From Providencia sp. R33 (GTDB lineage: Bacteria > Pseudomonadota > Gammaproteobacteria > Enterobacterales > Enterobacteriaceae), in the NCBI RefSeq assembly GCF_019343475.1, contig NZ_CP072453.1, positions 248,001-312,000 of the forward strand: a DNA stretch of 64,000 bases. Reading direction: 5' to 3'. The notes under the pieces are model-generated. The model saw nothing but the letters and a program-made list of their open reading frames with translations, made no database searches and was not told where the DNA came from. The translations under genes and the position numbers were made by a program. This document shows, one piece after another, positions 1 through 12,200 of the stretch; the stretch's first letter is position 1; the number at the start of each line of letters is the position of its first letter.

Positions 1-1027
1 TGATGACCGTGTGTATGTTTTCACACCGAAAGGCGATGTTGTTGATTTACCTGCGGGTTCAACACCACTTGATTTTGCCTACCATATTCATAGCGATGTA
101 GGACATCGATGTATTGGTGCAAAAATTAGTGGTCGGATCGTGCCATTTAGCTATCAGTTGCAAATGGGGGATCAAATTGAAATTATCACTCAGAAACACC
201 CTAACCCTAGCCGTGACTGGTTAAATCCAAACCTAGGTTATGTCACAACAAGCCGTGGGCGTGCAAAAATTCAAAACTGGTTCCGTAAACAAGACAGAGA
301 TAAAAACATACTTGCAGGGCGCCAAATTTTAGATAGCGAACTATCTCAACTGGATATTAGTCTGCGTGAAGCGGAAAAACTGCTTATTGCTCGTTATAAC
401 GTTCATTCACTGGATGAAGTACTAGCAGGTATTGGTGGTGGTGATATTCGAATTAACCAGTTGGTGAATTTCTTACAAAGTAAATTTAATAAAGCTACTG
501 CGGAAGAAGAAGACCGCGCAGCACTGAAGACATTAGAAAACAAATCTTCAGTACCAAGAGCACCATCTCACAGTAGTGGCCGTGTTGTTGTCGAAGGTGT
601 GGGTAATTTGATGCACCATATTGCAAGGTGCTGCCAACCTATTCCAGGGGATGAAATTGTCGGTTTTATCACCAAAGGGCGCGGGATCTCAATCCACAGT
701 GTCGATTGTGAACAACTGGCGGAGTTACAGAGCCATGCCCCAGAACGTGTAATAGATGCAGTATGGGGTGAAAACTACTCCAGTGGTTATTCTCTTGTGG
801 TCAGGGTAGTCGCAAATGACCGTAGTGGATTACTGCGTGATATCACAACAATCCTCGCCAACGAGAAAGTGAACGTGCTAGGTGTCAGTAGCCGTAGTGA
901 CGTTAAGCAGCAGCTAGCAACTATCGATATGACAGTAGAGATTTATAATATCGAGGTGCTAGGCAGGGTGTTAGCGAAGTTGAATCAGTTAGCCGATGTT
1001 ATTGAGGCCAAACGTCATTCTCAGTGA
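1..1027 (+). CDS. relA: RelA, (p)ppGpp synthetase I, C-terminal part (5' end outside window)
   Basis: This is the C-terminal half (about 341 residues) of the ribosome-associated stringent-response enzyme that makes (p)ppGpp from ATP and GTP/GDP when uncharged tRNA enters the A site. The reading frame is open from base 2, so the catalytic domains lie upstream of the window. Seen in order: a TGS domain at the start of the fragment (VYVFTPKGDVVDLPAGSTP), a helical region, the zinc-finger-type domain with the paired cysteines in HIARCCQPIPGDEI, and a C-terminal ACT/RRM domain beginning near SLVVRVVANDRSGLL. The similarity to E. coli RelA is near-continuous. In E. coli mazEF-mazG follow; here only mazG follows, after a repeat-filled gap. 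Confidence 0.97.
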   Translation, partial: DDRVYVFTPKGDVVDLPAGSTPLDFAYHIHSDVGHRCIGAKISGRIVPFSYQLQMGDQIEIITQKHPNPSRDWLNPNLGYVTTSRGRAKIQNWFRKQDRDKNILAGRQILDSELSQLDISLREAEKLLIARYNVHSLDEVLAGIGGGDIRINQLVNFLQSKFNKATAEEEDRAALKTLENKSSVPRAPSHSSGRVVVEGVGNLMHHIARCCQPIPGDEIVGFITKGRGISIHSVDCEQLAELQSHAPERVIDAVWGENYSSGYSLVVRVVANDRSGLLRDITTILANEKVNVLGVSSRSDVKQQLATIDMTVEIYNIEVLGRVLAKLNQLADVIEAKRHSQ

Positions 1028-1034
1028 TTTTCGT

Positions 1035-1540
1035 CATATTTTGAGCCGCAGCGTTGTTGGCTGCGCGCTCTCACCTTAGTCACATACTTATGTATGCTAC
1101 TGTATTTTCTTCATATTTTGCGTTGTAGGGGTGTTGGCTGCGTTTAGCTACTTGGGTCACATACTTATGTATGCTCCCCAAGATAGCTAATCTTGCCGCC
1201 TACCTACAACTCAAACTATTTTGAAAATCGATATTTTTATAAATCGCCATTTTCATATTTTGAGCCGCAGTGTTGTTGGCTGCGCGCTCTCACTTTAGTC
1301 ACATACTTATGTATGCTCCTGTATTTTCTTCATATTTTGCGTTGTAGGGGTGTTGGCTGCGTTTAGCTACTTGGGTCACATACTTATGTATGCTCCCCAA
1401 GATAGCTAATCTTGCCGTCTACCTACAACACAAACTATTTTGAAAATCGATATTTTTATAAATCGCCATTTTCATATTTTGAGCCGCAGCGTTGTTGGCT
1501 GCGCGCTCTCCACGCGACAACTCAAACTATTTTGAAATGA
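1035..1540. repeat. Tandem 219-bp repeat built from ERIC-type elements
   Basis: The gap between relA and mazG is almost entirely repeat. The words catattttgagccgcag begin at 1035, 1254 and 1473, giving an exact 219-bp period: two full copies (1035-1253, 1254-1472) and a truncated third that jumps at about 1510 to the normal right end (acaactcaaactattttg). Each unit joins a left half-ERIC (about 75 bp) to a complete imperfect palindrome of about 125 bp with the ERIC-like core gtcacatacttatgtatgc and arms gttgtagg/cctacaac. The two full copies differ at only a few bases, so the duplication looks recent. The elements would fold into long hairpins in RNA. No gene is seen in the interval. Confidence 0.9.
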
Positions 1541-1637
1541 TCCTTTTCAAGTTTTCTTTGTTGATTGACCTTTATATCTGGTAAGTTTGAGATAAAGATA
1601 GCAATGTAGAAACAAAAGAAAATCAAAGGGTAATACA

Positions 1638-2432
1638 ATGAGTCAGGAAAATCGCCAAATCGAACGCTTACTATCCATTATGGCACAGCTTCGCGACCCG
1701 AAAACGGGATGCCCATGGGATAAAGTACAAACATTTAAAACGATTGCGCCTTACACACTTGAAGAAACTTACGAAGTACTTGATGCAATAGAACGTGAGG
1801 ATTTTTCTGACCTAAAAGGTGAACTGGGTGACTTATTATTCCAAGTCGTTTTTTATGCACAAATGGCGAATGAAAAGTCACTCTTTGATTTCAATGATAT
1901 CTGCCAAGCAGTAAGTGACAAATTGGAGCATCGTCACCCACATATTTTTGATACGAATAATCAACTTTCAAGTTCTGAAGTGATTGAGGGATGGGAAAAG
2001 CGTAAAGCAAAAGAACGCGCTGAAAAATCACAATTTTCTGTACTCGATGACATTCCCAACTCACTACCTGCATTGATGAAAGCCTATAAAATTCAAAAAC
2101 GTTGCGCTTCTGTTGGTTTTGATTGGAATACGCTTGGCCCAGTGGTTGGGAAAGTCCATGAAGAACTCGAAGAAGTCATGGAAGAAGCCACTCAGGTGGT
2201 TGTAGACCAAGACCGCCTAGAAGAGGAAATTGGGGATTTACTGTTTGCGACGGTAAATTTGTCTCGTCATCTAGGCCATAAGCCTGAAATAGCGCTGCAA
2301 AAAGCTTGTAATAAATTTGAGCGACGTTTTAGGAAAATCGAGAAAAGCTTATCCGAAAGTGGTAATTCTGTAGAAAGTGCTACACTTGAGGAGATGGAGG
2401 CGCTCTGGCTGCAGGTTAAAAGCCAAGAATAA
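1638..2432 (+). CDS. mazG: MazG, nucleoside triphosphate pyrophosphohydrolase
   Basis: Cytosolic house-cleaning enzyme that hydrolyses (d)NTPs to NMP and pyrophosphate. The 264 residues match the E. coli length (263). Two MazG folds are visible: an N-terminal one with CPWDKVQTF and the EETYEVLDAI helix, and a C-terminal one with EELEEVMEEA and EEEIGDLLF, whose acidic residues bind magnesium in this family. A GGG-containing ribosome-binding site lies just before the ATG. In E. coli it is co-transcribed with relA and mazEF; here there is no mazEF and 610 bp of repeat separates it from relA, so it may have its own promoter in the AT-rich stretch at 1545-1630. Confidence 0.96.
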   Translation: MSQENRQIERLLSIMAQLRDPKTGCPWDKVQTFKTIAPYTLEETYEVLDAIEREDFSDLKGELGDLLFQVVFYAQMANEKSLFDFNDICQAVSDKLEHRHPHIFDTNNQLSSSEVIEGWEKRKAKERAEKSQFSVLDDIPNSLPALMKAYKIQKRCASVGFDWNTLGPVVGKVHEELEEVMEEATQVVVDQDRLEEEIGDLLFATVNLSRHLGHKPEIALQKACNKFERRFRKIEKSLSESGNSVESATLEEMEALWLQVKSQE

Positions 2433-2436
2433 AATG

Positions 2437-2560
2437 TCTCGTCATATTTCGCACTACAGCGTTGTTGGTTGCGTTCGGCTACATGGGTCACATACTTATT
2501 ATGTATGCTCCCCGAGATATCCTCTCTTGCTGCCTAGCTGTAATGCGAACTATTTAGAGC
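2437..2560. repeat. ERIC-type intergenic repeat
   Basis: A complete imperfect palindrome of about 124 bp immediately after the mazG stop codon. Left end ctcgtcatatttcgcactacag, core ggtcacatacttattatgtatgc (with a 3-bp insertion compared with the other copies) and right end agctgtaatgcgaactatttagag are shared with the elements at 1035-1540 and 29416-29538. By position it would form a hairpin at the 3' end of the mazG transcript. Confidence 0.88.
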
Positions 2561-3004
2561 CATTACATGTAAGTATTGAAACTATTTGTTGTTTTAAGAT
2601 TTGGATATTGTTGGTTTATTCTAAAAGTAATTTATTCAACATTCCCAAACAAAGCTTCAAAAACAATCAATAACGTGGCATTTTTGGGCGTTAAATAGCG
2701 GGTGATAGAGTAAATAGTTATTCAAAATCAAACTTAGTGCAGAATCGCATTTTTTACGCCACAGAATGAGCTGAAAGGATTTAGCTTTTGCTTTTAAACT
2801 GTGTTAATGTATAAAAACAGACACAGATGACTATTTTTGAAGCGATAAATAATTTTCGTTTTTAACTTGCTGATAATATTAGAGTATTGATGAAATTTAG
2901 CCTTATTATGCTTAGAACATTTGTAGCGAAATTAAGGTTCGGGTATACTGTTTTCCCGTCCTGTTATATCCATCATCTTTTAAACCTAAACTTTCAGGTT
3001 CAGC
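2561..3004. other. AT-rich pyrG upstream region, no gene seen
   Basis: About 440 bp between the ERIC element and pyrG. Short reading frames cross it but none has a ribosome-binding site and recognisable protein together. The region is AT-rich and presumably carries the pyrG promoter and leader; no specific operator was recognised. Confidence 0.6.
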
Positions 3005-4642
3005 ATGAAAACTAACTATATTTTTGTGACCGGCGGGGTCGTATCCTCTCTGGGTAAAGGCATTGCCGCAGCCTCGTTGGCGGCTATACTCGAAGCCCGT
3101 GGACTCAATGTAACGATTATGAAACTGGATCCCTACATCAACGTAGACCCAGGTACAATGAGCCCAACCCAACACGGGGAAGTTTTCGTTACAGAAGACG
3201 GCGCTGAAACTGACTTGGATTTGGGTCATTATGAGCGTTTCATCCGTACTAAAATGACACGTCGTAACAACTTTACGACAGGCCGTGTCTACTCTGAAGT
3301 TCTGCGCAAAGAGCGCCGTGGCGACTATTTAGGCGCTACTATCCAAGTAATCCCTCATATCACTAATGAAATCAAAGACCGTATCATCCGCGGTGGTGAA
3401 GGTCATGATGTTGTTCTCGTTGAAGTTGGCGGAACTGTAGGTGATATCGAATCCCTGCCATTCTTAGAAGCTATTCGTCAAATGGCGGCGGAAGTGGGCC
3501 GTGAACGCACACTATACTTGCACTTAACCTTAGTGCCATACCTTGCAGCTGCGGGTGAAGTAAAAACCAAGCCAACACAACATTCTGTGAAAGAATTGCT
3601 GTCCATTGGTATTCAACCTGACGTATTAATTTGCCGTTCAGACCGTGTGATCCCTGCAAATGAACGTGCGAAAATCGCGTTATTCTGTAATGTTCCAGAA
3701 AAAGCGGTTATCTCACTAAAAGACGTTGATTCTATTTATAAAATCCCAGCTTTGTTAAAATCTCAAGGTTTGGATGAATACATCTGTAGCCGTTTCCATA
3801 TCGATGTGCCTGAAGCGAATCTGTCCGAGTGGGAACAAGTTATTTACGAAGAAGCTAATCCAGCGGGTGAAGTCACCATTGGGATGGTAGGTAAATACGT
3901 TGAGCTACCAGATGCATATAAATCTGTTATCGAAGCACTGAAACACGGTGGCTTGAAAAACCGTTTAACGGTGAATATCAAGTTAATCGACTCGCAAGAT
4001 ATCGAAACGCGTGGTGTTGAATTACTGAAAGGTCTGGACGCAATTTTAGTACCAGGCGGTTTTGGTGAACGTGGTGTAGAAGGGAAAATTCTGACGGCAC
4101 AATATGCACGTGAGAACAAAATTCCTTATTTAGGTATTTGTTTGGGTATGCAAGTTGCTCTGATTGAATTTGCACGTAATGTTGCCAACATGGCAGATGC
4201 AAACTCAACAGAATTCAAAGCAGATTGTAAATTCCCAGTTGTTGCGCTGATTACAGAATGGCGTGACGAAGAGGGTAACGTTGAAGTGCGTTCTGAAGAG
4301 AGCGACCTTGGCGGTACAATGCGTGTTGGTGGCCAGCAGTGTCATTTAGTGAATGGCAGCTTAGTCCGTGATATGTATGGTTCTGATACCATCGTTGAAC
4401 GTCACCGTCACCGTTATGAAGTGAATAATTTATTACTGAAACGCATTGAAGATGCGGGCCTGAAAATTGCGGGTCGTTCAGTAGATAACAAGCTGGTGGA
4501 AATTATTGAAAACCCAAATCACCCTTGGTTTGTGGCTTGCCAATTCCACCCAGAGTTCACTTCGACCCCAAGAGATGGTCACCCGTTATTTGCAGGTTTT
4601 GTTAAAGCCGCTGGTAAGTACCAGAAAGGTGAGTTGAAATAA
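3005..4642 (+). CDS. pyrG: CTP synthase
   Basis: Makes CTP from UTP, ATP and glutamine in the last step of de novo pyrimidine nucleotide synthesis. The 545 residues equal the E. coli length. The N-terminal synthetase domain starts with the P-loop-like VTGGVVSSLGKGI (residues 8-20) and has the LDPYINVDPGTM motif. The C-terminal class I glutamine amidotransferase domain has its nucleophile Cys379 in GICLGMQ and the His/Glu pair in QFHPEFTS near residues 515-517. It is followed after 65 bp by eno, the same order as in E. coli. Confidence 0.98.
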   Translation: MKTNYIFVTGGVVSSLGKGIAAASLAAILEARGLNVTIMKLDPYINVDPGTMSPTQHGEVFVTEDGAETDLDLGHYERFIRTKMTRRNNFTTGRVYSEVLRKERRGDYLGATIQVIPHITNEIKDRIIRGGEGHDVVLVEVGGTVGDIESLPFLEAIRQMAAEVGRERTLYLHLTLVPYLAAAGEVKTKPTQHSVKELLSIGIQPDVLICRSDRVIPANERAKIALFCNVPEKAVISLKDVDSIYKIPALLKSQGLDEYICSRFHIDVPEANLSEWEQVIYEEANPAGEVTIGMVGKYVELPDAYKSVIEALKHGGLKNRLTVNIKLIDSQDIETRGVELLKGLDAILVPGGFGERGVEGKILTAQYARENKIPYLGICLGMQVALIEFARNVANMADANSTEFKADCKFPVVALITEWRDEEGNVEVRSEESDLGGTMRVGGQQCHLVNGSLVRDMYGSDTIVERHRHRYEVNNLLLKRIEDAGLKIAGRSVDNKLVEIIENPNHPWFVACQFHPEFTSTPRDGHPLFAGFVKAAGKYQKGELK

Positions 4643-4707
4643 GATATGGGGAAGTCGGCGCAATGGCACCAACTTCCCGAAATTTAACTTGTACTGAGGA
4701 AAACCTA

Positions 4708-6009
4708 ATGTCCAAAATTGTTAAAGTGATCGGCCGTGAAATCATTGATTCTCGTGGTAACCCAACTGTTGAAGCTGAAGTTCACTTAGAAGGTGGATTT
4801 GTTGGTTTAGCAGCTGCACCATCAGGTGCATCTACAGGTTCTCGTGAAGCTCTGGAACTGCGTGACGGTGATAAAGCACGTTTCCTGGGTAAAGGTGTTC
4901 TGAAAGCTGTTGGTGCAGTTAATGGCCCAATCGCAGACGCCCTAATCGGTAAAGATGCAAAAGATCAAGCAAACATCGATAAAATCATGATTGACCTTGA
5001 TGGCACTGAAAACAAATCTAAATTTGGTGCGAACGCAATTCTGGCTGTTTCTTTAGCAAACGCAAAAGCAGCAGCAGCGGCAAAAGGTATGCCTCTGTAT
5101 GAGCATATTTCTGACCTGAACGGAACTCACGGCCAATATTCTATGCCTCTGCCAATGATGAATATCATCAACGGTGGTGAGCACGCAGATAACAACGTTG
5201 ATATCCAAGAGTTCATGATCCAACCTGTTGGCGCACCAACGCTGAAAGAAGCAGTTCGCATGGGTTCTGAAATTTTCCATCACTTAGCGAAAGTACTGAA
5301 ATCTAAAGGTATGAACACCGCTGTTGGTGATGAAGGTGGTTATGCACCTAACTTAGAATCTAACGCAGCAGCGTTAGCCGCTATCAAAGAAGCGGTTGAG
5401 CAAGCGGGTTACGTATTAGGTAAAGACGTGACTTTAGCGATGGACTGTGCAGCATCTGAGTTCTTCAACGCAGAAACAGGTAACTATGAACTGAAAGGCG
5501 AAGGCAAAACCTTTACTTCAGAAGAGTTCACCCACTACTTAGAAGAACTGACTAAACAGTACCCAATCGTGTCTATCGAAGATGGCCTGAATGAGTCTGA
5601 TTGGGATGGTTTCGCATACCAAACTAAAGTTCTTGGTGACAAAATCCAACTGGTTGGTGACGACCTGTTTGTAACTAACACTAAGATCCTGAAAGAAGGT
5701 ATCGATAAAGGCATCGCTAACTCTATCCTGATTAAATTCAACCAGATCGGTTCTTTAACTGAAACTCTGGCTGCAATTAAAATGGCGAAAGATGCTGGCT
5801 ATACAGCGGTTATCTCTCACCGTTCAGGTGAAACTGAAGATGCAACTATCGCTGACTTAGCGGTTGGTACTGCAGCAGGTCAAATCAAAACAGGTTCTAT
5901 GAGCCGTTCTGACCGTGTTGCTAAATACAACCAGTTAATCCGTATTGAAGAAGCTCTCGGTAACAGCGCACCATTCAACGGTTTAAAAGAAGTTAAAGGC
6001 CAAGCATAA
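4708..6009 (+). CDS. eno: Enolase
   Basis: Glycolytic enzyme converting 2-phosphoglycerate to phosphoenolpyruvate; in enterobacteria also a structural partner of the RNase E degradosome. The ATG at 4708 is chosen because it gives the usual MSKIVKVIGREIIDSRGNP start, is preceded by an actgagga ribosome-binding site, and yields 433 residues (E. coli 432). An in-frame ATG at 4663 would add 15 residues unlike any enolase. The signature SHRSGETEDATIADLAVG and the magnesium-site regions (VSIEDGL, VGDDLFVTN) are present. A strong terminator follows. Confidence 0.98.
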   Translation: MSKIVKVIGREIIDSRGNPTVEAEVHLEGGFVGLAAAPSGASTGSREALELRDGDKARFLGKGVLKAVGAVNGPIADALIGKDAKDQANIDKIMIDLDGTENKSKFGANAILAVSLANAKAAAAAKGMPLYEHISDLNGTHGQYSMPLPMMNIINGGEHADNNVDIQEFMIQPVGAPTLKEAVRMGSEIFHHLAKVLKSKGMNTAVGDEGGYAPNLESNAAALAAIKEAVEQAGYVLGKDVTLAMDCAASEFFNAETGNYELKGEGKTFTSEEFTHYLEELTKQYPIVSIEDGLNESDWDGFAYQTKVLGDKIQLVGDDLFVTNTKILKEGIDKGIANSILIKFNQIGSLTETLAAIKMAKDAGYTAVISHRSGETEDATIADLAVGTAAGQIKTGSMSRSDRVAKYNQLIRIEEALGNSAPFNGLKEVKGQA

Positions 6010-6035
6010 TTAAAGTTGCTTAGCACATTGATTAG

Positions 6036-6063
6036 AAAGGGAAGCGAAAGCTTCCTTTTTTTA
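6036..6063 (+). terminator. Rho-independent terminator after eno
   Basis: Inverted repeat ggaagc-gaaa-gcttcc at 6040-6055 followed by seven T residues, directly downstream of eno. Confidence 0.9.
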
Positions 6064-6226
6064 TATGAATTAAATTATGTCATAAATTAATTATAACACT
6101 ATTAATCTTATTAATTAAAAGTTTATCTTAAATGTAATTTAAAAAATTTAATTTGGTGAGAGTTATTTATTTTTCATGATAAAAGTAAATGCTCAATTTT
6201 TTAATCATTAAATTAAAGGATAAATT

Positions 6227-9200
6227 ATGGGGAAAGATAGTTATAACTCAATGCTTTGGCTGGCTAGATCTGGGCGATATATAATAGAAAACGATGATAA
6301 ATATAATGAGTTAATTAAAAAGATAAAAATAGATTTCAAGCTAAATAATAATTCCTGGAATGATTTGTTAAGGGGGAATAAAAAAGAAATAGAGGGTAAA
6401 ATAACGGATGTTATTTACCATTTATATAGTAATGATAAGCCGGATAATTCTGAAAGTTTAAATAAAGAAGAAAAAGAACGTTTCTTAGAAAGTTTTGAAT
6501 CGCTATTAACTGAAGGTGTTAGAGAAAAAGTTGAAATTAAGGTTCAAGGTCAAAATGAAAGACCTTTTTTTGAGTTAACAAAAGAACAGTTACTTAATGG
6601 TAGTGCATATCGTATTTTGCCTAAAGATTATCGTAAAAGGTATTTAACTCGCTCTCATTTAATGGCTAGGCTAACGATTAATGTTAATAAAAAAAATTAT
6701 GAAAACCTCGCAAAGGCATTGATTGAAATATACGATCATGACTTAAATAAGAACATTATCCAAGCAAAAATAATGGGACCTAGAAAATTAGGCAGATTAA
6801 CCGATCAAGCAGTTATTTATCTGGCCGAAGCTGATCTCGAAAAAGCACAAGAAGTTAGTCAGCAATTGATAGACTTACTACCACCGGATGCGCTAGTTGA
6901 CCATACGCCTATTGGCATGACGCAACTTATGAAAGGGATATCATATTCGGAAACAATGGGTGGGCAATCCACTAGCCACGGAGAATCAAGAGCAGTGATA
7001 ATGGCAAAGGCGATTACTGAGTCATTATTAACAGATGAGAAATTAAAAATAGTTCTACCTAGAATGCTACAGCATTATGGTTATGACAGTAAAGATCCTG
7101 CATTTATATCTTTAGCAATTAAAGATGGATTTTTAAAAACAAGCCTGTATCATCCTGAAATAGAGCATGAAATAGAAACTCCAAGTCGAGATATTCAGAA
7201 TTTTACGTTGAATCCTGAAGTGTTTTGTTATGGTTATAAACTTAATGAAAGTAGTTTAAATAAAATCAAGAATATACCTGAAATAGGCAAGGTGATATTC
7301 TATAGAAATAATCACGGGTATGATGTCAATTTTGTTGATAATAGCTATGAAGCAGGTATCCCTTATGCTTTAGATTGTTATTTTTTAAATACAGATTTGA
7401 AAGAAAAAGAAAGTGAAGTACCTGAATATGTCAATGTATCAAAAAAAAATCCGATAAATAAATTTATATTTATTGGGGAAATAATGAAAGGTTCAGTTAT
7501 TGTTACTGATTTTGATTCGGAATCGTATCGGGTCTACTATGATAATAGATATCATAGCTCACTATTATACGACAATGTTGTCATGGCAGTAGATGAAATG
7601 GATTATTTTAATGAAAGAAAAACTGGTGCTAATATGTTTATGTATTTTAATGGTGAACAATGGAAATTAATACATCAGAAATCGAGTGAGAATGATAAAC
7701 TAATCTATGAACCAAATAAAATAATGCATTTATCACCAGGTGAATATTCATTTGAGTCAAATAATAGTAAGTTTTTGGAATATAGAATATCTGTTCATGA
7801 AAAATTGAAAATGTTTGCTAATAAATTAGATGTTGATATTTATGGGAGTGATAAAGATAAAAAAACAAGTATTGATTGGAACGATTTATCTCATAAAATA
7901 AAAAAGAAATTAAAAGTAAAATCAAATGAGTTTGAAATTAAAGCTAAAGAAATAAATGAATTATTGAAGGTGGAAAGAAATAGTGAGGTCATTGCTAAAA
8001 CAAAAGATCTTATCGAAATTAATCGGGTGTTAAATTCAGTAGAGATTAAACAATTCAATGAAGTTTATTCCAATATCTTTGATGTAGAATATGCCTATTT
8101 TTGGCAAGGAATAAAACGAAAAAAAGGTATGGATTCGGTTGTTAAAGCAAAGAGTTCACAGAGTTCGGAGTTTCAAGATAATATATTGGTATCGGAGCGA
8201 TACGAAAATTTATTATATCTACATAAGATAACAAGAAATAAAAATTTTAGAGAAAATTTTTTTGAGGGAACAAAAAACTATCAGAAAGAGGTTATAGACG
8301 GGTTTGATAATTCGATGACATCACTGGAGTTAAAAAAACTCTATCTGACTGCTGATTTTACTGCTAAGGAGCGAGGCGCATTATATCGTCATGTTCAGGA
8401 TGCCAGCTATGCTGAATACATAGATAAAGTATTACTAGATACAGGTAAGATTAGTGAGTTCTTCTATGATAATGGCAGTAAGGTTAATCGATTGATACCT
8501 CAAGATTTCTATTTATCGGCAATTAAAAGCGATTCAGGTGGACGGTGTTATCCATTGGTCAGAGCCATGTCGGTTGCACTTGTTAAAGAGGGGGAAATCG
8601 GAGCTAATAAATTAATTGATAAACTATTTATATCTGCAGCAAACCCTGAAGAAAGAAACTCCTACCTATTAAAAGAAGGTTTGAAGAATTTACATTCCAA
8701 TACAGACGCAATTGAGTCTTCGGATAATTATGGAAGGCTAACGTTAAAAAGTATTAAAAATTTACTAGATATACGTGATGAAACGATGATGTTAGCAGTT
8801 AATAGTCAAAACCATTCTATGTTAATAGGAAAGATGATTAACTCAAATAAAAAAACTTTTTATTTTTATGACCCCAATTTTGGTGTTTTTTCATTTGACG
8901 ACAGTACAACAATGTTTTCTGCAGTGAAAAAGTTTTTTATTGATAAGCAATTTTCATCCTATTATTCTGCGTATGAAATTGATAAAAAACCCGCATTTAA
9001 TACAGTGTATATTGATACCGAAAAAATGGATTTAGTTTCTATAGGCAATAATTTAACTGTTGGTGATTTGAGTGAGGAGGAAGATTTAACCGTTATTGAG
9101 GTTAGGCAAAATAAAGCGAATGAAATTGTAAAAAGTCAAAATGAAATTTATAGTGACTTACAACTTAAACAATCATTGATTATTTTAGATGCTCAACAGT

Positions 9201-12200
9201 GGGCTGATAAAATTAGTGAAGCAACCTATAAAATTTCATCAGAAAATCAATTAGAAGGAAAATGGTTACCGCTTTTTTATAATATTGAAAGAAAATCGGA
9301 GGGGCAATATCGTATTCAGTTTATTCATGTTGACGATCCCAGTTTAACCCGCTGGGTTGAAACGACAGATAGGACATTCGCTGAATTTCACCAGTATAAC
9401 ATCGAAAGAATGAAGGAGTTTACACAGTATTATCATTTGCAAGGTGACGAATTCGAATTAAAAGAACAAAGTATAGAAGGATGTTCCATTGATGGGCTAA
9501 ATGCTGGAATAGCTATTCAGGCAATAATTCAATGGTCTGAAGATAGAAATCGTAATGAAAATACAAAAGTGAATAGCAAAACGAATTTATCCGCAGCATT
9601 AAAAATTCATAGCTATGTTAATTATGCATTAATGACTCACAGTATAGCGAAAGACGGGATTCACGTTACCCAGCTAGTGGGTACAGCAATGAGAAGAAAC
9701 ACACAAATCACCTCAACAAGTATCGGTTTTTTTAATTCGTCACTAGCACGAGTGGCGAATGAAGGCCTAATGTCAGTGTTTAATGGCGCGTTAATTGGTT
9801 TTGATATTTATGAATTGAGCCAAGCTGAAAATGAGTCACAAACAGTTGTATTTGGAACTCAACTAGCATTTGATTCTGCTAGCCTAATTGCTAGCACAGC
9901 TGCTATAGGTGCAAATGCACTAGGTTATACAACTGCTTCTGCTTCATTCGGGGGGATGGGGGTTATTGTCGCAGGGTTAGGCATTGGTTTTTCTGCATTG
10001 GCACGTAATTTTGCTGAAATCGGGGAAAGTGCTAAAGCCGTGGGGCTTTATTTTCATGCATTGGATATTGCCTATCAAAATGGTGGATATGAATATAAAT
10101 CAGAAGAGAATGTACTCATTCCTCGCTTTGGTGCAATTTTTAAGACATTGGATTTACAAAATAATTTAGTTGAGTTTGATAGCCAATATATTTATCGGAC
10201 GAGTGATAAGTCATCAGGTGGAGGCCGGAGAAATTATATTTTTTGGGCGGGTAATTTTCCGACAATAGTGCGCGATAGACAACAAGCTATTAATATTAGA
10301 GAAGGTATAGGTTATCAAGATAAAACACATCATGTTAATTTTTCAGACAGAGAGATACTCTTTTTACCTATTACACCTAAGTCATTCTTAAAATATGATT
10401 ATAATTTATGGCCAGGAGCAACAACTCGGCATGATAGTGGGTTTGATGTCATTCGCCGTTTGGAGGAAACAAACCACTTTGATTATGATTTTTATATTTT
10501 CCCTAGCGAAAATACGATTACACATATTTATCATGAGTATGTGGAAACACCCGTGGCCGTTAAGCTAGATGCGAATAAAAGAAATTTAGTCATTCCTAGT
10601 ATCCCTATAGAATGGCGAAACTTTATGAACTATAAAATTTATGGGAATGGGGGGGAATATAAACTTACCTTGAACGAAGGTGCTAAAATTACATTAATCG
10701 AAAACTCAGATGAGTGGCATCCTTCTCATTGGTTGATTAATGCTACAGTATTGAAAAATGATAAAATAGAAATATTTGAAAATAGAATTAAAGTAGGTGG
10801 TGTTGATATTTATATTGAAGAAAAAAATAGAAGTGGAAAATATTTCATTGTAACAAAAAAAAATGAAACTAATGAAATAGACTTTTTAAACAAAAGAATA
10901 AATGTTATTAGTGAAAATGAGAATAGCTGGAAGGATGATATTCCAGGCTTTGAGCGCTATCTTCATGAATTAGTAAAAGAACATAGATTTAACCAACAAT
11001 ATGTAATTATTGAAAACTATCAATATCATGGGAATAATGTTGGTAGAGCTTATTTTGAGGTTAAAAATGAGCGGTTCATCTTCACTCATTCAATAGAACA
11101 AGAAAAAAGTAAAGGAATTTTAGGGGCGGTATTAGAGAATACTGCCATATTTTATTCATTAGAGTTGCCATTGATATGGGTTACAGAGATAGAAAGCGGT
11201 AACATATTTGCAGAGTATCGTTTAAAAAATAACCAGTCAAGGCCGTTTGAAATACTAAACTCATGGAAAAATAAAGATATTATTTATTTTTCGTGTCGCT
11301 ATAAAGATACTAATGAAACCGCTAACTACCAAATCATTGATAGTAAAATAGAAATAGTCAGCCTAACGGCTTCACCAGATGTACTGATCCGTTTGGCAAA
11401 AACGCCAACAAATTTAGCGGGGCATAAGTCGGAAGAGATATTACAAAATTATCTGATTCACAATGAAAATAATGTTCAATATGAGAGCATTGATTATCAG
11501 AATATCGCTGATATGGTTATGATTTCAGGACAAGCGGATCAGCAAATATACCATCGATATTGGCTACGAAAGAAAGACGATACATTGATTAAGCCCAATT
11601 TATCGCCATCTCTGGATTATGGAGTATTTCCTAGAGAAAGAGAACGGTTACAAAGCCACTGGGCAATTCCAGAAGATTTAAATTTAGCAGGTTCATTATT
11701 TGATAGTGAAGGTACTGAAATTTTTTATTTCTATAGTGATAAAGAGAAAGTAATTTATCAACAAAAAGGTGCTGGACAAGATATTTTAAATGCAATAAAA
11801 CCCTCTGCTTGGTTTATGTATACCCCTAATCTTGAGCGAGCTTTTACATGGAAAGGTCATATTATGACTGTCGACACATATGGTGTAGTCAGTCAAATTA
11901 ATGCGAAAGGTGATCTCTCTGTCGTTGCATTAAATGATAAGTGGTTTCAAGGTCATCCTTACTGGTGGAGAGATTTAGAAAACAAATATCGAGATAAATC
12001 TGCTTTAGCATTACTTGGAATTAAAAATGAAAATAATGAAAATGTGCTACCAGCCTGGTTTGATCATGGAAATATCGTTATTGCACATCAGCTGTCTTCG
12101 GAAAATGAGCTGCAGTTTTTAGGGGCGAATATCAATAACTCTGGGGCATTAATTTTTGATAAAAAGCAAAAGAAATTATACGAACAACCTTTCGTTACTG

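Noticed and set aside
1035..1540. Regularly spaced repeats resembling a CRISPR array
   Set aside because: The unit is 219 bp with no variable spacers and is made of palindromic ERIC parts; no cas genes are nearby.
1028..1637. A mazEF toxin-antitoxin pair, expected by E. coli order
   Set aside because: The interval consists of repeats and has no suitable frames.
2377..2673. 98-codon plus-strand frame over the mazG end and ERIC
   Set aside because: It runs through the ERIC palindrome in another frame and has no ribosome-binding site or family match.
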